Source: Notamacropus eugenii
Lineage: Eukaryota; Chordata; Mammalia; Diprotodontia; Macropodidae
DNA length: 64,000 nt
Assembly: GCF_028372415.1 (NCBI RefSeq)
Contig: NC_092872.1
Span: 515,716,224 to 515,780,223, forward strand
Direction of reading: 5' to 3'
Both the position numbers and the translations under genes were made by a program. Each line of letters opens with the position of its first letter. Position 1 is the stretch's first letter. Below are positions 20,793 through 30,772 of the stretch, piece after piece. The notes beneath the pieces were generated by a model. The model was not told the DNA's origin. It saw only the letters and a program-made list of their open reading frames with translations, and did no database searches.

Positions 20793-20958
20793 ATCTATAG
20801 CTCTAACCTAAGAGAAGTACTTAGAAGTCATCTAGTCTAACTCTCATTTTACAGATGAAAAAACTGAAACCTTAAATGAGTTAAACTAAACTTAACTGAA
20901 GGTTAAGTGACTTGTCCAAGGTCACTTAGACTCAAACTCAGGTCCCTTGATTCCAAAG
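20793..20958 (-). mobile_element. MIR3-type core-SINE, antisense
   Basis: TAGAAGTCATCTAGTCTAAC, CATTTTACAGATGAAAAAAC, GTGACTTGTCCAAGGTCACT. An internal TTAAACTAAACTTAACTGAA stretch expands the core. Confidence 0.75.
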
Positions 20959-21062
20959 AAAATAAATAAAATATTTTAAATATTTTTAAATATTTAAATA
21001 ATTAATAATTTTTAGTTGATAAATAATTTATGAATGAATTTAAATTAAAATTTAAAAATGAG
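20959..21062. repeat. AT-rich tract
   Basis: Runs of AAATATTTTTAAATATTTAA type with hairpin potential; over 85 percent A+T by eye. Confidence 0.75.
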
Positions 21063-21500
21063 CACTTTTCCCTCTTCCTGCACGGCTTGAAGAATCATAA
21101 AAAGAGGAACCTGAGGGAGCTGGAGGATCTCTACTAGTAGCACCTTAAGAACTGAAGGTGGTCAGAGGTATGGATGACCTCAAATACTACTCTGAGAAAT
21201 AGCAATTTGAAGGTGTTGAGTTTCCTCTTACAACAGAGGACAGAAAAAGTCCTCCAATGCCTCTGGAACCACAGCAGGCTACACAATATGCGGTTATTTC
21301 TCTCTAGCACAACTAATCATTCACATGTCACTGTCACTTTGACCCTTCAAAACCCTCTAATGGCTTTTAATTACTTTGACCTTTTGTTTTTATGTATTCT
21401 CTGCTGCTGATCTCACTCTTCCCAAGATTGTTATGAACTCTGGGACTCAATGCTGAGTCAGGTTTTGCCATGAAGTAGTCTGGCCCAACATTCTCCAAAT
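21063..21500. other. Unassigned, no gene seen
   Basis: No clear repeat. The segment at 21310-21470 could be a very worn sense L2 ORF2 C-terminal piece (CTTCAAAACCCTCTAATGGC) but this is weak. Confidence 0.35.
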
Positions 21501-21501
21501 G

Positions 21502-21768
21502 AGACGCCTTGCAGAGAATAAAGCACTGGACCTGGAGTCAGGAAGACCAGAGTTCAAATTCAGCCTCAGAAGTTTCCCAGCTGGAAGACCCTGAGTAAGT
21601 CAATGAACCTCTGTCTGCCTTGGTTTCTTCATATGTAAAATGGGGTTGATGATCACAATAGCACCTGTCTCCCAGGGTTATTGTAAGATCAAATGAGATA
21701 ATAGTTGTTAAGTGATTAGCATAGTGCCTGGCACCTAATAAGCACTTAATAAATGCTTGTTTATTTTT
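21502..21768 (+). mobile_element. THER1/MIR-type SINE, near full length
   Basis: Head AGAATAAAGCACTGGACCTG, B-box-like GAGTTCAAATTCAGC, core ACCCTGAGTAAGTCAATGAA, then ATAATAGTTGTTAAGTGATT and the L2-type terminus TAAGCACTTAATAAATGCTT. Among the least diverged of its class here. Confidence 0.88.
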
Positions 21769-21777
21769 TTTAATGAG

Positions 21778-21945
21778 GAAGTGAAAAGAATCTAAAATCC
21801 TGGTCATGGCACTAATCCCCTGTGTGGTCTTAACAAGTAAATTCCCTTCTCGGAGCCTCAATTTCTTCAGCTCTGAAATGGGAGGATTCTATTAGGTGAT
21901 CTCTACAATCCCTTCTAATTATAACATTCTGTGACTGCATGAATT
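21778..21945 (+). mobile_element. MIR3-type core-SINE
   Basis: TGTGTGGTCTTAACAAGTAA, TCTGAAATGGGAGGATTCTA, then ATCCCTTCTAATTATAACAT tail. Confidence 0.75.
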
Positions 21946-22171
21946 GGAGCAAAAAGATGGTCAGATGTGAGCAAGAGACATGAAATGATATGGCACTGAC
22001 AGAAACCTAAAAAGTGCCAGAGGAAAAAAGACAACCTGGTCCCACCCCCCAAATATGTCCTATTAGGTTGTATATACCATGGGCAGAGACAGTGCTTGGA
22101 TCACCCCTCTGCCTAGCATTTGCCCTGCATACAATGAGTACTGAAATTTGAGGATTTTGAAGTATATTAAT

Positions 22172-22375
22172 GACAGGATCACAGATTTAGAACTGAAAAG
22201 GACTTTAGAGGTATCCTATATAACCCCCTCATTTTACAGATAAGGAAGCTCAGGCCCAGAGAACTTCAGTGACTGGTCCAATGTCATATGTATCAAGTTA
22301 CAGAGGCAAGATTTGAATTCAGGTCCTCTGACTCCAAAACAGTGATTTTTTCCTTTGTACCATATTGCCTCAATC
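22172..22375 (-). mobile_element. MIR3-type core-SINE, antisense, near full length
   Basis: TAGAACTGAAAAGGACTTTA, CCCCTCATTTTACAGATAAG, CAGAGGCAAGATTTGAATTC and a head ending GTACCATATTGCCTC. Confidence 0.82.
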
Positions 22376-22431
22376 CTCTGAAGATAGGATCCCTAAAAGT
22401 CCTTCCTATCTCTCTAATCCTATAAAAAAAA

Positions 22432-22640
22432 TCCTCATAATATATTGCATTTACATACTTTACCCTTAAATAGTATATTACCTACATTACCTCTTTAGCA
22501 TCCTCTGTGAAGGAGGGAGTATACTATTATATTCCTATTTTCCATATAGGAAAACTGAAGTTCAAAGAGGTTAAATGATTTAAGCAAGGTCCCAACGCTA
22601 GTATGTGGTAGAACCAGAATGGAACCATCTGATCTGAGTT
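22432..22640 (-). mobile_element. MIR, antisense, worn
   Basis: TTACATACTTTACCCTTAAA, TTTTCCATATAGGAAAACTG, AAGAGGTTAAATGATTTAAG. Confidence 0.7.
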
Positions 22641-22649
22641 AGAAAGTTT

Positions 22650-22880
22650 CCACAGAAAACATCTTGTTCAGTGTACATTGAGAAAGAATTGTCTTTACAA
22701 CAGGCCCAACAAATGATTATATGGTCTCTGTTTGAAGACCTTTACATAATGGGAAACTCTCTACCAAGGCAGCCTATTCCAGTTTGGGACTTAATTGTTA
22801 GGAAATCTTACTTTATATCACATCCATTTGGCTTTGGATCAATCTTTTTAAAAATGTCTATCCATTGCTTCTAGTTTTAC
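22650..22880 (-). mobile_element. L3/CR1 fragment, antisense
   Basis: AACTCTCTACCAAGGCAGCC, CTATTCCAGTTTGGGACTTA and GGAAATCTTACTTTATATCA match the antisense L3/CR1 3' region (the CTGTTCCA and TTAGGAAGTTTTTCCT boxes). Confidence 0.65.
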
Positions 22881-23204
22881 CCACTGGGAACAAGTAAAAT
22901 AATGAAAAATCCTATGGGTATGAGAGGTGGAAGGGAAGATTGACCATAATAAGCCCAATCTTCATGAACATGTGCAGTGTACTCTGCTAATGAATCCCCA
23001 TGTAGACCTTGAAGCATGCACATACATTCTGTAACAAGTTCCAGGCACTTACAAATGGTAAAGAGATGGATTTTCGATTGGCTACTGAACCAGATCTGGG
23101 GTGCACCCAAAAGGTTTTCGCTGGTCAACAGAGTTACTTGACCTAGCCATCTGAACAATTCAGTGCCTCCACTTTCTCTTTCCCTTTTGAAACACTCCTC
23201 AATC
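22881..23204. other. Unassigned, no gene seen
   Basis: A 130-codon minus frame covers 22877-23269 but overlaps the sense L2 relic at its right end, and no domain is recognisable. Confidence 0.4.
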
Positions 23205-23964
23205 TGTTTCCTGACCTCACGATTTGATAGAAATTGCTCTAATGTTGCCAATGATTTCCTATTTGACAAATCAATTGGCTTTTTTTTTCAATCCTCATGC
23301 TTCTGGACCTTTCTATCTCAATTACCTTCTCTCTCCTCCTAAATAGTCTTCTTTTCTAGGTTTTTGTGACACTGCTCTCTCTTGGTTCTTTTCCTACCTG
23401 TATGACCACTCCTCATTCTCTTTTGTTGGATCTTTACCTAGGTTATGAGCACTAACTGTGAATATCTCACGAGGCTTGCCCTGGGACCCCTTCTCTTCTC
23501 TCTCTCTACAGTCTTGTTTTATGATCACATCAGCTCCCATGGGTTTAATTATCATCTCAATGCAAATGACTCCTAGGTCAATATAGCCAGCCCTAAAGTC
23601 TCTCCTGAGTTCTAGAGTCTTATCACCCAGTGCCTCTTGGATATCATAACTTGGAAGTCCTATAGGCATCTGAAAAATGTCCAGAACAGAACTCCTGTCT
23701 TTCCCTCAGAACCATTTCCTCTTCCAGACTTCATCTTTTACTTAAATAAGGGCACCACCCACCATCCAATCACCCAAGATCCCAACCTCATTGGTATCTT
23801 CAACTCACTTGCACTCATCCTACATATCAAATTTGTTGCCATCTCTTCAGATTTCTACATTTACCAAATCTCTCATATAAATCCACTTCTCGCTACTCAC
23901 ACAGCACTACCCTGGTACAAACTCATCATCTCACTCCTAGATCCCTTAATAAAAGAATTTGGTC

Positions 23965-24055
23965 TGTGAAGTTTGGATTCAGTCAGAGGGTCACACTTGA
24001 GGACCTAGAGGGCCACATGTGGCCTTGAGGTCACAGGTTTCCCATCCCTTTTCTA
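23965..24055. mobile_element. hAT-type transposon end fragment inside L2
   Basis: AGAGGGCCACATGTGGCCTT contains a perfect GGCCACATGTGGCC palindrome (24010-24023), followed by CACAGGTTTCCCATCCCTTT. This matches the end structure of common mammalian hAT MITEs. L2 reading resumes directly afterward (CTATTACAATAGCCTTCTGA). Confidence 0.6.
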
Positions 24056-24193
24056 GACTATTACAATAGCCTTCTGATTGGGTTCCTGACTCAAGTCTCT
24101 TCCTACTCTAATCTATTCTCCACTCAGTTGCCAAAGTTATTTTCCTAAAGTTGAAAATTCACTATGTCATCCTCCCTATTTAATAAACCTGTA

Positions 24194-24446
24194 TTGTTGT
24201 TAAGTCATTTTTCAGTTGTGTCCAACTGTCCATCACCCCATTTGGGGTTTTCTTGACAGACACTAAAGTGGTTTGCCATTTCCTTCTCTAGTTCATTTTA
24301 CAGATGAGGAAACTAAGGCAAACAGGGTTGAATGACTTTCCCAGGGTCACACAACTAGTAAGTATCTGAGATCAGATTTGAACTCAGAAGGCTTCCTGAC
24401 ACCAGGTTCAGCAGCACTCTATCCACTGTGTCACCTAGCTGCCCCC
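24194..24446 (-). mobile_element. MAR1-type SINE, antisense, inside L2
   Basis: TTGTTGTTAAGTCATTTTTC, GTTTGCCATTTCCTTCTCTA, CATTTTACAGATGAGGAAAC, core, and a head ending CACCTAGCTGCCCC. AATAAA at 24182-24187 and 24449-24454 may be the remains of a duplication. Confidence 0.88.
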
Positions 24447-24862
24447 CAATAAATTCTAGTGGTACCCTATTATCTCTAGGATATAATAGAAAAATCCTTT
24501 ATTTGATATTTAAAGCCTTTCACAACCCTGCCTTTCCTGATTTCTGGAAAGTCTTTACTCCCCTCCACATACTCTAAGATTGAGCTATGCTGGACTACTT
24601 ATTTTTCTCATATATAGCACTTCCTCTCCCAGCTCTACCTTTTCACTGACTGTCCACCATTTCTAGAATACTCCCTCCTTATCTCCACCTACTGATTTCC
24701 TTCAAATCTCAGCTCAGAGACTACCATGTTCAGGACACCTTTCCTTTGTTCCCCTCTGCTAGAACCTTCCCTCTGGGATTACTTTCCATTTATACTGTAT
24801 ATTTCTTTAATGTACAAAATTGTTTAAATGTCAATTTCCTCTTTAGAATGTAAATTCCATCT

Positions 24863-25300
24863 ACATAACCAGAAAGAAAATACACATGCAAAAAAATCCA
24901 AAGCAAATGTTGCAAAATTAGAAAGCAAAGCTTGAAAGAAGAGATATGAGAAGACACTCCCACTCTACCCTTTTGCAGAGGTGAGAGGTCCGTAAGTGTC
25001 GAACATTGTACATATTTTCAGACCACTTTGGTATATTGAGCAGTTATACTGATTTTTTTTTTCTCTTTTTCTTTTTTTTTTTTTTAAATATTTGTTCAGT
25101 GGGATAGCTTTCTGGGAAGGGAAGGAGAAGGAATATTTATTTATTTAGAATTACAAGTCACGGTTCTCAGCAAAGAGGGGATAGAAGATGCCTCAGGAAG
25201 AACACTGGGGAAAACTATAAGGACAGAAAAAAGACATCAATAAAAACTTATTTACAAAAGAATATAAACTCGCAAAGCACTCCCAGAAGCCAGGAACTTG
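24863..25300. other. Unassigned, includes T-rich tract
   Basis: 25051-25085 is a T-rich run broken by C. No recognisable repeat elsewhere; no gene. Confidence 0.4.
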
Positions 25301-25304
25301 AAGG

Positions 25305-25382
25305 TAATGCTTTTTTTGTAATCCTAGCTTTTGGCATAGTGCCTGATACATAGTGCTTAATAAATACTTGTTGACTGACTGA
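25305..25382 (+). mobile_element. L2 3' terminus
   Basis: GGCATAGTGCCTGATACATA and TTAATAAATACTTGTTGACT are the L2 end. Confidence 0.8.
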
Positions 25383-26028
25383 CCAACTGGCAGCTGCTAC
25401 CTATCTCCACACTGAGGTTCCCATGTGTCCTGTGAATACAAAGCCCTCTGTTCGTTGCTTCTGGATTTATTCTTTTCCTGATTTAGGTAAAGGAGTATTG
25501 GAGAATTCTGGTGCCAGGGAACTTGAGTCCATGCCAGGATTTGCATGGGTGAGGCAACAGTCAATTCCCTGAAAAAGTGGTCTGCTTGAGCCAGCTCAAT
25601 GGCAGAAAACAACATGCCCACTGGCCATGCCACATCCAGAAGTGAACTTGGTAGGTGAATGCTTTGTAGAAACCACTGTAAATCTGAGCTGAGAAGTCCC
25701 AGGAACTGAGGTGATTGATGGAGAGTGTGACCCGCCCCTCCCAACCAACTTCTTTCAGTGGAGAATACTTTGTCACTTCTGTTCTTACTATATCTTTGCA
25801 GTAAGTGTCCCTTTGTTTTACAAATTTATTAATGGGTGGTAATTGGTCAAATTATGATGAGGCACTAATCACTATTGGAACAGCATGCTGAAAAGGATAC
25901 TCCCAGTACTTTAGGGGTATCCCCAGAACTGTGAGGAGCAGCTGTACCCTTGTGAGGGGAGACCTGACTCCTTCAATGTGAGAGGAATTTAGGATAAGTA
26001 TCCTCTTTATTTGGGCTACACTCCTTAA
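25383..26028. other. Repeat-poor stretch, no gene seen
   Basis: Two overlapping minus frames (25397-25744, 115 codons; 25561-25776, 71 codons) have no known domain. The longer one ends in the L2-adjacent DNA. No splice architecture noted. Confidence 0.4.
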
Positions 26029-26029
26029 A

Positions 26030-26112
26030 GCCTGGGCCTGTTTGGCTTTTGTCTTTGTTTCCCAGAGCCTAGCCCAGATCCTTGCTCATAGCAATTGTTT
26101 GTTGAGATTGTT
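26030..26112 (+). mobile_element. L2 3' terminus
   Basis: GTTTGGCTTTTGTCTTTGTT and CCAGAGCCTAGCCCAGATCC with TTGTTTGTTGAG end. Confidence 0.65.
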
Positions 26113-26127
26113 CAGATGAACAAATCT

Positions 26128-26340
26128 AATCCAGCTTCCACACATAATCCTTCAAAAATCTGAAGCCAGATTAAACCTTTATTTCTCTAAGCTAAATATA
26201 ACCAATTCCTTCAAAAGATCTTTGTATGGCATGACATCAGGGACCCCTCCCCATCATCATTTTTCTCCTCTGAATTAACTCCAGTTTGTCAAATTTCTTC
26301 CTAAAATGCAGTGCACAGAACTAGGCACAATGCTGGCTCT
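26128..26340 (-). mobile_element. L3/CR1 fragment, antisense
   Basis: TTTCTCTAAGCTAAATATAA, ATTAACTCCAGTTTGTCAAA and TAAAATGCAGTGCACAGAAC match the antisense L3/CR1 region (the CAGGCTAAACAT, GGACCCTCTCCAG and TGGTGCCCAGAAC boxes). Confidence 0.7.
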
Positions 26341-26395
26341 AGGATCAGAAGATCTGAATTAGAATCTCACCTCTGATGCTTACTCTCTCTGAGTG
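26332..26395 (+). mobile_element. MIR head fragment
   Basis: GGCTCTAGGATCAGAAGATC and TTAGAATCTCACCTCTGATG. Confidence 0.45.
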
Positions 26396-26524
26396 CTGGC
26401 ATCAAGACTACTGGGGAAAGAGGCTGAGGGAATTGACTCCTTTCCTGTATTTGACTTCTGAACCTATTTGTCAACACAACCCAACAACAAAATCCAACTC
26501 TAGCAAGGATGAAAGTCATTCAAC

Positions 26525-26965
26525 ACCCTTCGCAGAATCAGAGAATCTCAGAGTTGGAGCTGGAATGGAGCCATATCGTCCAACCTATACCCAAAGCAAA
26601 CACATTCCCAGCAAGCAGTCACCCACGCCTCCCACTGAACATCTACAATGATAACATGGTGTAGATGGGGACAGAGTAGGGGACTCTTAATCAGGTAAAC
26701 CTGAATTCAAATTCTAGCTCCAACGTTTAATGCTGTACAATAATGAGCAATGCATCTCTCAGCCTCAGTTTCCTAATCTGTGAAATGGAGACAATGACAC
26801 CAGCACTGCCTGCCTCCCAAGGCTATTGTGAGAAAAGTGCTTTGTATACCTTAAAGCACTACACCTCAGAAATGGAAGTCACCATTACCTCCAGCCCATT
26901 TCACTACTGGGCAGCCCTAATTATCAGAAAGTTCTTTCTTCTGAGCCAAAATCTGCCCCCCCAAA
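26525..26965 (-). mobile_element. L3/CR1 3' fragment, antisense, split by a sense MIR
   Basis: L3 terminus at 26525-26650 (AGAATCTCAGAGTTGGAGCT). MIR at 26655-26870 (CATGGTGTAGATGGGGACAG, CTCAGTTTCCTAATCTGTGA). L3 resumes at 26870-26965 (GGGCAGCCCTAATTATCAGA, then AAGTTCTTTCTTCTGAGCC). Confidence 0.75.
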
Positions 26966-26974
26966 AAACTTCTA

Positions 26975-27105
26975 CCTATGTATCAAGCACTACTATGTGT
27001 ATACAGCCCAATGCTGAGCCTTGTAGGATAAAACACTAGAAACAGAATTATAATTAGAAAACTTATTCCTTGACCTTAAGGAGCTTCTAATGCCAGAGAA
27101 CACTT
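26975..27105 (-). mobile_element. L2 3'-end fragment, antisense
   Basis: CTATGTATCAAGCACTACTA and CCTTGACCTTAAGGAGCTTC. Confidence 0.65.
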
Positions 27106-27239
27106 AAAAATCAATGTAGCTACTTAGACAAATTAAACATAGCGCCAACTAAGTGCCTAAACGCCGGGGTAGGGAAGGAAACAGGTCCACAAAACAAGCC
27201 ACCAGGAAGGCAAGTAGACTGGTGATCAGTGCATATCCT

Positions 27240-27830
27240 CACGTAAATGATTTAAAGGAACTGGGCATGTTTAGCCTGGAGAAGAGAAAACTTGAGATGG
27301 GGAGAGAGAGGAATGGACATAATAGTTGTCTTCACATATCTGAAGGGCAGCTGGGGGCACAATGGAGAGTACGGGGCTTAGAATCAGGAAGACTCATCTT
27401 CATGAGTTCCAATCCTCCCTCGCCATGTGACCTTGGGCAAGTCACTTTCCTTTCCCGTTTCCTTTAGTTTCCTGTAAAATGAGTTGGAGAAAGAAATGGC
27501 CAAACACTGCAGTATCTTTGCCAAGAAAACCCTATATGGGGTCATGAAGAGCTGGACATGACTGAAACAACTGAACAAATGAATCATGTTTGAAGGACTG
27601 TTGTGTGGAAGAGGAAGTAATCTTGTTCTGCTCAGACCCAGGAGGCAGGACTAGGAATGCTGAAAAGTTATGGAGGGGAAGATTTCAACTTCATCTAAGG
27701 AAAAAACTCCCTGACAATTAGAGTTGTTTGTTCCAAACAGAGTTGTTTGTTATCAAAGTAGAATGGGTTGCCTTGGGAGGTAGTGGGCTCCCCGTTGACT
27801 GCAAGCGTTTCAGCAAAAGATGGATTCTTT
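27240..27830 (+). mobile_element. L3/CR1 LINE fragment split by a MAR1-type SINE
   Basis: L3 at 27245-27344 (GGAACTGGGCATGTTTAGCC, GTTGTCTTCACATATCTGAA) continues at 27585-27830 (GACTGTTGTGTGGAAGAGGA, AGTAGAATGGGTTGCCTTGG). TATCTGAAGGGC before and TGTTTGAAGGAC after the SINE look like decayed target-site duplicates within L3 text. Confidence 0.85.
27345..27584 (+). mobile_element. MAR1-type SINE inside L3/CR1
   Basis: Head GGGCAGCTGGGGGCACAATG, core ACCTTGGGCAAGTCACTTTC, GAGTTGGAGAAAGAAATGGC, CTTTGCCAAGAAAACCCTAT and the RTE-like tail GAAGAGCTGGACATGACTGA. Confidence 0.88.
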
Positions 27831-28220
27831 GCAGGGAGCAGTGAATGTACTTCATTTTAGAGGAAACTGTTCTGAAAACCAAGGCAACAGAAATGAAGAA
27901 AAGTCCAGTGGAAATTTGGTGACCGCCCATTCGTTTGATGTGTGTAGACAGCCATATCTGAGATTTACTTCAAGGTCTGAATTATCTGATTGGACTACCC
28001 ACGGATTAAGTCAACTGGATAACTGCTAAATTTCCATGTCAGTTTGTGCTATGTGAATTCAGTCATAAGTGGACAATTTTGATTTAGGAATTCACTCCTG
28101 ATGGTACACAGAAAAATAAAATCAAAGAAAAGCCAAAAATGGATGGCCTGAGGCTTACTGGAAATCCAGATGCCTGGAGTCCTGATTTTAATTATCTAGA
28201 TAATCTAAATAGATCATAAG
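27831..28220. other. Unassigned, no gene seen
   Basis: No recognisable repeat core. Small frames here have no domain. Confidence 0.4.
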
Positions 28221-28224
28221 ATGC

Positions 28225-28422
28225 CAGATATGATCATAGATCTAGGTAGAATAGGAAGGGACCTTAGCGATCATGTAGCCCAACCCCCACATTTTCTAGA
28301 TGAGGAAATCAAGACGAGATGAAGTGACATATTCTAAGAATGCCCAGAAAGAAGAACTGAAATTCAAATTCAGATCCTCTGATTTAAAAGCTAACCCTTT
28401 TTCTACTCGGTGCTACCCTCTT
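28225..28422 (-). mobile_element. MIR3-type core-SINE, antisense
   Basis: TAGAATAGGAAGGGACCTTA, TTTTCTAGATGAGGAAATCA, TTCAAATTCAGATCCTCTGA, head CTACTCGGTGCTACCCT. Confidence 0.78.
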
Positions 28423-28675
28423 GAGATTAGCAACTCTGGATGAGAGGCAAAAATAAGGGAAATGGAGGAGTCTATTTGTAAACCCTTGTCCAGTCTCCAA
28501 CATAACCCGTATGAGCCAGAACAACTCTCTCACACCCACCAAACTGTATGACAGCAAAGATTGCAGCAGCCAAAGGGTTATAGGGCCCAGAAAGGACACC
28601 TCTGATAATGGCCTATTTTGATGCCTCATCAAAAGGTGAAGCCTGGGATTCGCAAAGACCATCCCAGCAGAATTC
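28423..28675. other. Unassigned, no gene seen
   Basis: No repeat recognised; the overlapping minus frame (28384-28734) runs from SINE to SINE. Confidence 0.4.
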
Positions 28676-28921
28676 AAGGTAGATGGCTCAGTAGCTAGAA
28701 CACTAAGCCTGGAATCAGAAAGACCTGAATTCAAATCTATCCTTAGACACTAGCTGTTGTGACCCTGAGCAAGTCACATGCTCTCTATTTGCCTTGGTTT
28801 CTTTATCTATAAAATAAGAATAATATTAGCAATATCTCCCTCGGTTGTTATGAAGACCAAATGAGATGATATTTGTAAAAATGTTCCACAAACATTAAAA
28901 TGCCAGTTGTTATTATTATTA
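28676..28921 (+). mobile_element. THER1/MIR-type SINE
   Basis: CTGAATTCAAATCTATCCTT, GACCCTGAGCAAGTCACATG, GGTTGTTATGAAGACCAAAT and end AATGCCAGTTGTTATTATTA. Confidence 0.85.
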
Positions 28922-29388
28922 AGTTCTCATAGCTCCAACCAAGCTGGACCTGCTCAACTATAGAAAAATGGACAATAGAATTAATGTCTGAAGATAATCT
29001 CAACTATTCAGAAAGCCTCATTGATAGGCTGACCTCTAAGTGATGAATTTTTTGACCACAGCAACTCATAATGACCATCTAACCAAGGCATAGACACGTC
29101 ACCATCTGTGTTGGTAGAAGAATTAGCCAGAATATTGAAATGTGTCTTTGAAGCATTCAAGTAAAAGGAGACATATCTGATCAGAATATCTCCCTCTGGG
29201 GCCTCTTTCAGGCCAGCAGATGAGCCTAAGAGTCAACATATGGTGACCTAGTAGAGGGGCTTTCTCCAGAAGAAAGCTGACAAGGGACCAGCAGAAATTA
29301 GACAGGCCTTTGCGAGGAGAATCAAAGAGCAGATAATCAGACCATTGGGAAGGAGAAACCTGGTCTAGGTGAACTTTTACTATTCCTA
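28922..29388. other. Unassigned, no gene seen
   Basis: No recognised repeat. A 90-codon minus frame at 29123-29395 has no known domain. Confidence 0.4.
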
Positions 29389-29389
29389 C

Positions 29390-29592
29390 AACCAATAATA
29401 ATAGCTGCTTTAATGTTTACAAAGTTATTTCTGCTCACAAAAACTTTGTGAGGCATATTATTGTTCCTATATTATAGATGGGACAATTGAGGCTATGAGC
29501 AAATAAGTGATTTGGCCAGGTTCACACAACCAGTATCTGAGGCAGGATTCTAATTCAGGTCTTCCTGACTTCAGCTCTGCTTCTCTAAGAAA
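29390..29592 (-). mobile_element. THER1/MIR-type SINE, antisense
   Basis: TTAATGTTTACAAAGTTATT, GATGGGACAATTGAGGCTAT and TTCTAATTCAGGTCTTCCTG. Confidence 0.8.
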
Positions 29593-29639
29593 TAAGACCT
29601 TTATCTGTCTATGCTAGTTTTCTCCCTACCTTTATCAGT

Positions 29640-29762
29640 CATCCAACAGGCAAAAGTGAGATCATAGAATGTTAGAATATTGAAAAGACATGAAACATAG
29701 AGCACTGAATGTTCGAGCAAGAAAGGACCTTAAACCAGATAATGTTAGAGGGAGGGAATGAA
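29640..29762. repeat. SINE-tail unit repeats (short array)
   Basis: Two to three copies of the ~38-bp unit: ATAGAATGTTAGAATATTGA, CTGAATGTTCGAGCAAGAAA with GGACCTTAAACCAG, and AATGTTAGAGGGAGGGAATG. Confidence 0.6.
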
Positions 29763-30008
29763 ATAGCAATTTATATAATACCTACTATGTCCCAAGCACT
29801 GTGCTAATCATTTCTTGTTGTTTAATAAATATTATCTCATGAACCTCACAACAATCTCTGATGCTAAGTGCTATTGTTATTGCAATTTTACAGTTGAGGA
29901 AGCTGAGGCAAACAGATTAAATACCCAGAGTAACACAAAAAGTAAGTGTCTGAGCTCAGATTTGAACTCAGGTTTTACTGACTGCAAGGCCAGCACTCTA
30001 TCCAGTCC
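29763..30008 (-). mobile_element. THER1/MIR-type SINE, antisense
   Basis: TAATACCTACTATGTCCCAA, ATTTTACAGTTGAGGAAGCT, AGTGTCTGAGCTCAGATTTG and head CAGCACTCTATCCAG. Confidence 0.85.
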
Positions 30009-30084
30009 TGTTAGATCTAGAAAGAAAAGTAAAATGAAGAATGTTTGATCTAAAAGGGATCTTAGAACGTAGACATTTAGAATA

Positions 30085-30200
30085 TCCTTGCAGTCAAGAA
30101 AAATTGAGTTCAAATTCTGTCTCTGAAATTTAGTTGTATGACTTTAGAAAAGTCATTTAAACTCTCAATTTCATCATCTATAAAGTAAAAGGATGCTCAG
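30085..30200 (+). mobile_element. MIR3 fragment
   Basis: GAGTTCAAATTCTGTCTCTG and TAGAAAAGTCATTTAAACTC with a short worn tail. Confidence 0.7.
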
Positions 30201-30204
30201 GCAT

Positions 30205-30381
30205 CTACGAACTTTGTCTTGTTTTGTTCTACATTTTGATAACTTCTCAATATAATTGGTATCCCTTTTAATCCTGTGTATTCTATTTTATTCATTTTAA
30301 AATGTTATTCTGTGAAGTGGTTCATAGGTTTCGCTTGCCTTCCATAGGGGTCCATGACATGAAGAAGGTTAGAAACTTCTG
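30205..30381 (+). mobile_element. Non-autonomous hAT-type DNA transposon
   Basis: Interior TTTTAATCCTGTGTATTCTA and AAATGTTATTCTGTGAAGTG, then GGGGTCCATGACATGAAGAA, with the right terminal repeat GGTTAGAAACTTCTG at 30367-30381. Same family as 14100, 50294 and 56545. Confidence 0.65.
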
Positions 30382-30414
30382 GATTAGCTAATCTCTAACA
30401 TTCTTTACAATTCT

Positions 30415-30665
30415 AAATCCGTTGTGATCCTATGAATGTTTGACCTAGAAGGAATTTTAAAACATGGAACCATGTTGAGCAGGAACAGACCTTAGAATGG
30501 GAAATGTTTGGGCTAAAGGGAATCTTAGATGGTAGAATATTTGACCTAGAAGAGACCTTAGAGCACAGAACCCATAGAACCTAGAATGTTAGGCCTGAAG
30601 GGACCTTAAAATACAGGGTTGAAGGACATTTGAGCTGAAAGAGACATTAAAGGCTAGAACATATT
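30415..30665. repeat. Tandem array of the ~38-bp SINE-tail unit
   Basis: Six or so units, each with a GAATGTTTGACCTAGAAGGA-like start and an ACCTTAGAGCACAG-like end (near 30434, 30468, 30507, 30537, 30588 and 30627). The same unit as at 17718-18065, but different sequence states, so the two arrays expanded separately or diverged long ago. Confidence 0.72.
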
Positions 30666-30772
30666 GTAGCACTTGTGTAAACTGTGGAGAGGCAGGGGAA
30701 GTGGAGAGGGAGGGAGAGTCCTTATTCTAGCTCCTACTCTCACCAATGAACAGGCGCCCTAGAGCAGAGCTT

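Larger units (their letters stand above)
23205..24862 (+). mobile_element. L2 LINE relic: ORF2 reverse transcriptase to 3' UTR, sense, twice interrupted
   Basis: Read across frameshifts, the plus strand gives CSNVANDFLFDKSIGF (from about 23232) for the usual ALAKVTNDLLIAKSNG. FNYHLNANDS at 23544-23573 stands for the FKYHLYADDS catalytic box, with YADD decayed to NAND. CLLDIITWKSYRHLKNVQN from about 23628 matches LLDISTWMSHRHLKLNMSK. The C-terminal and 3' UTR text continues to 24862. A hAT fragment (23965-24055) and a MAR1-type SINE (24194-24446) interrupt it. The 110-codon frame at 23637-23969 is part of this relic, not a gene. Confidence 0.88.

Noticed and set aside
22877..23269. 130-codon minus frame
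   Set aside because: Its right part is antisense to the L2 ORF2 relic; no domain was recognised.
23637..23969. 110-codon plus frame as a gene
   Set aside because: Its residues align in order with L2 ORF2 (LLDI-TWxSxRHLK region and after), and the surrounding frame is broken.
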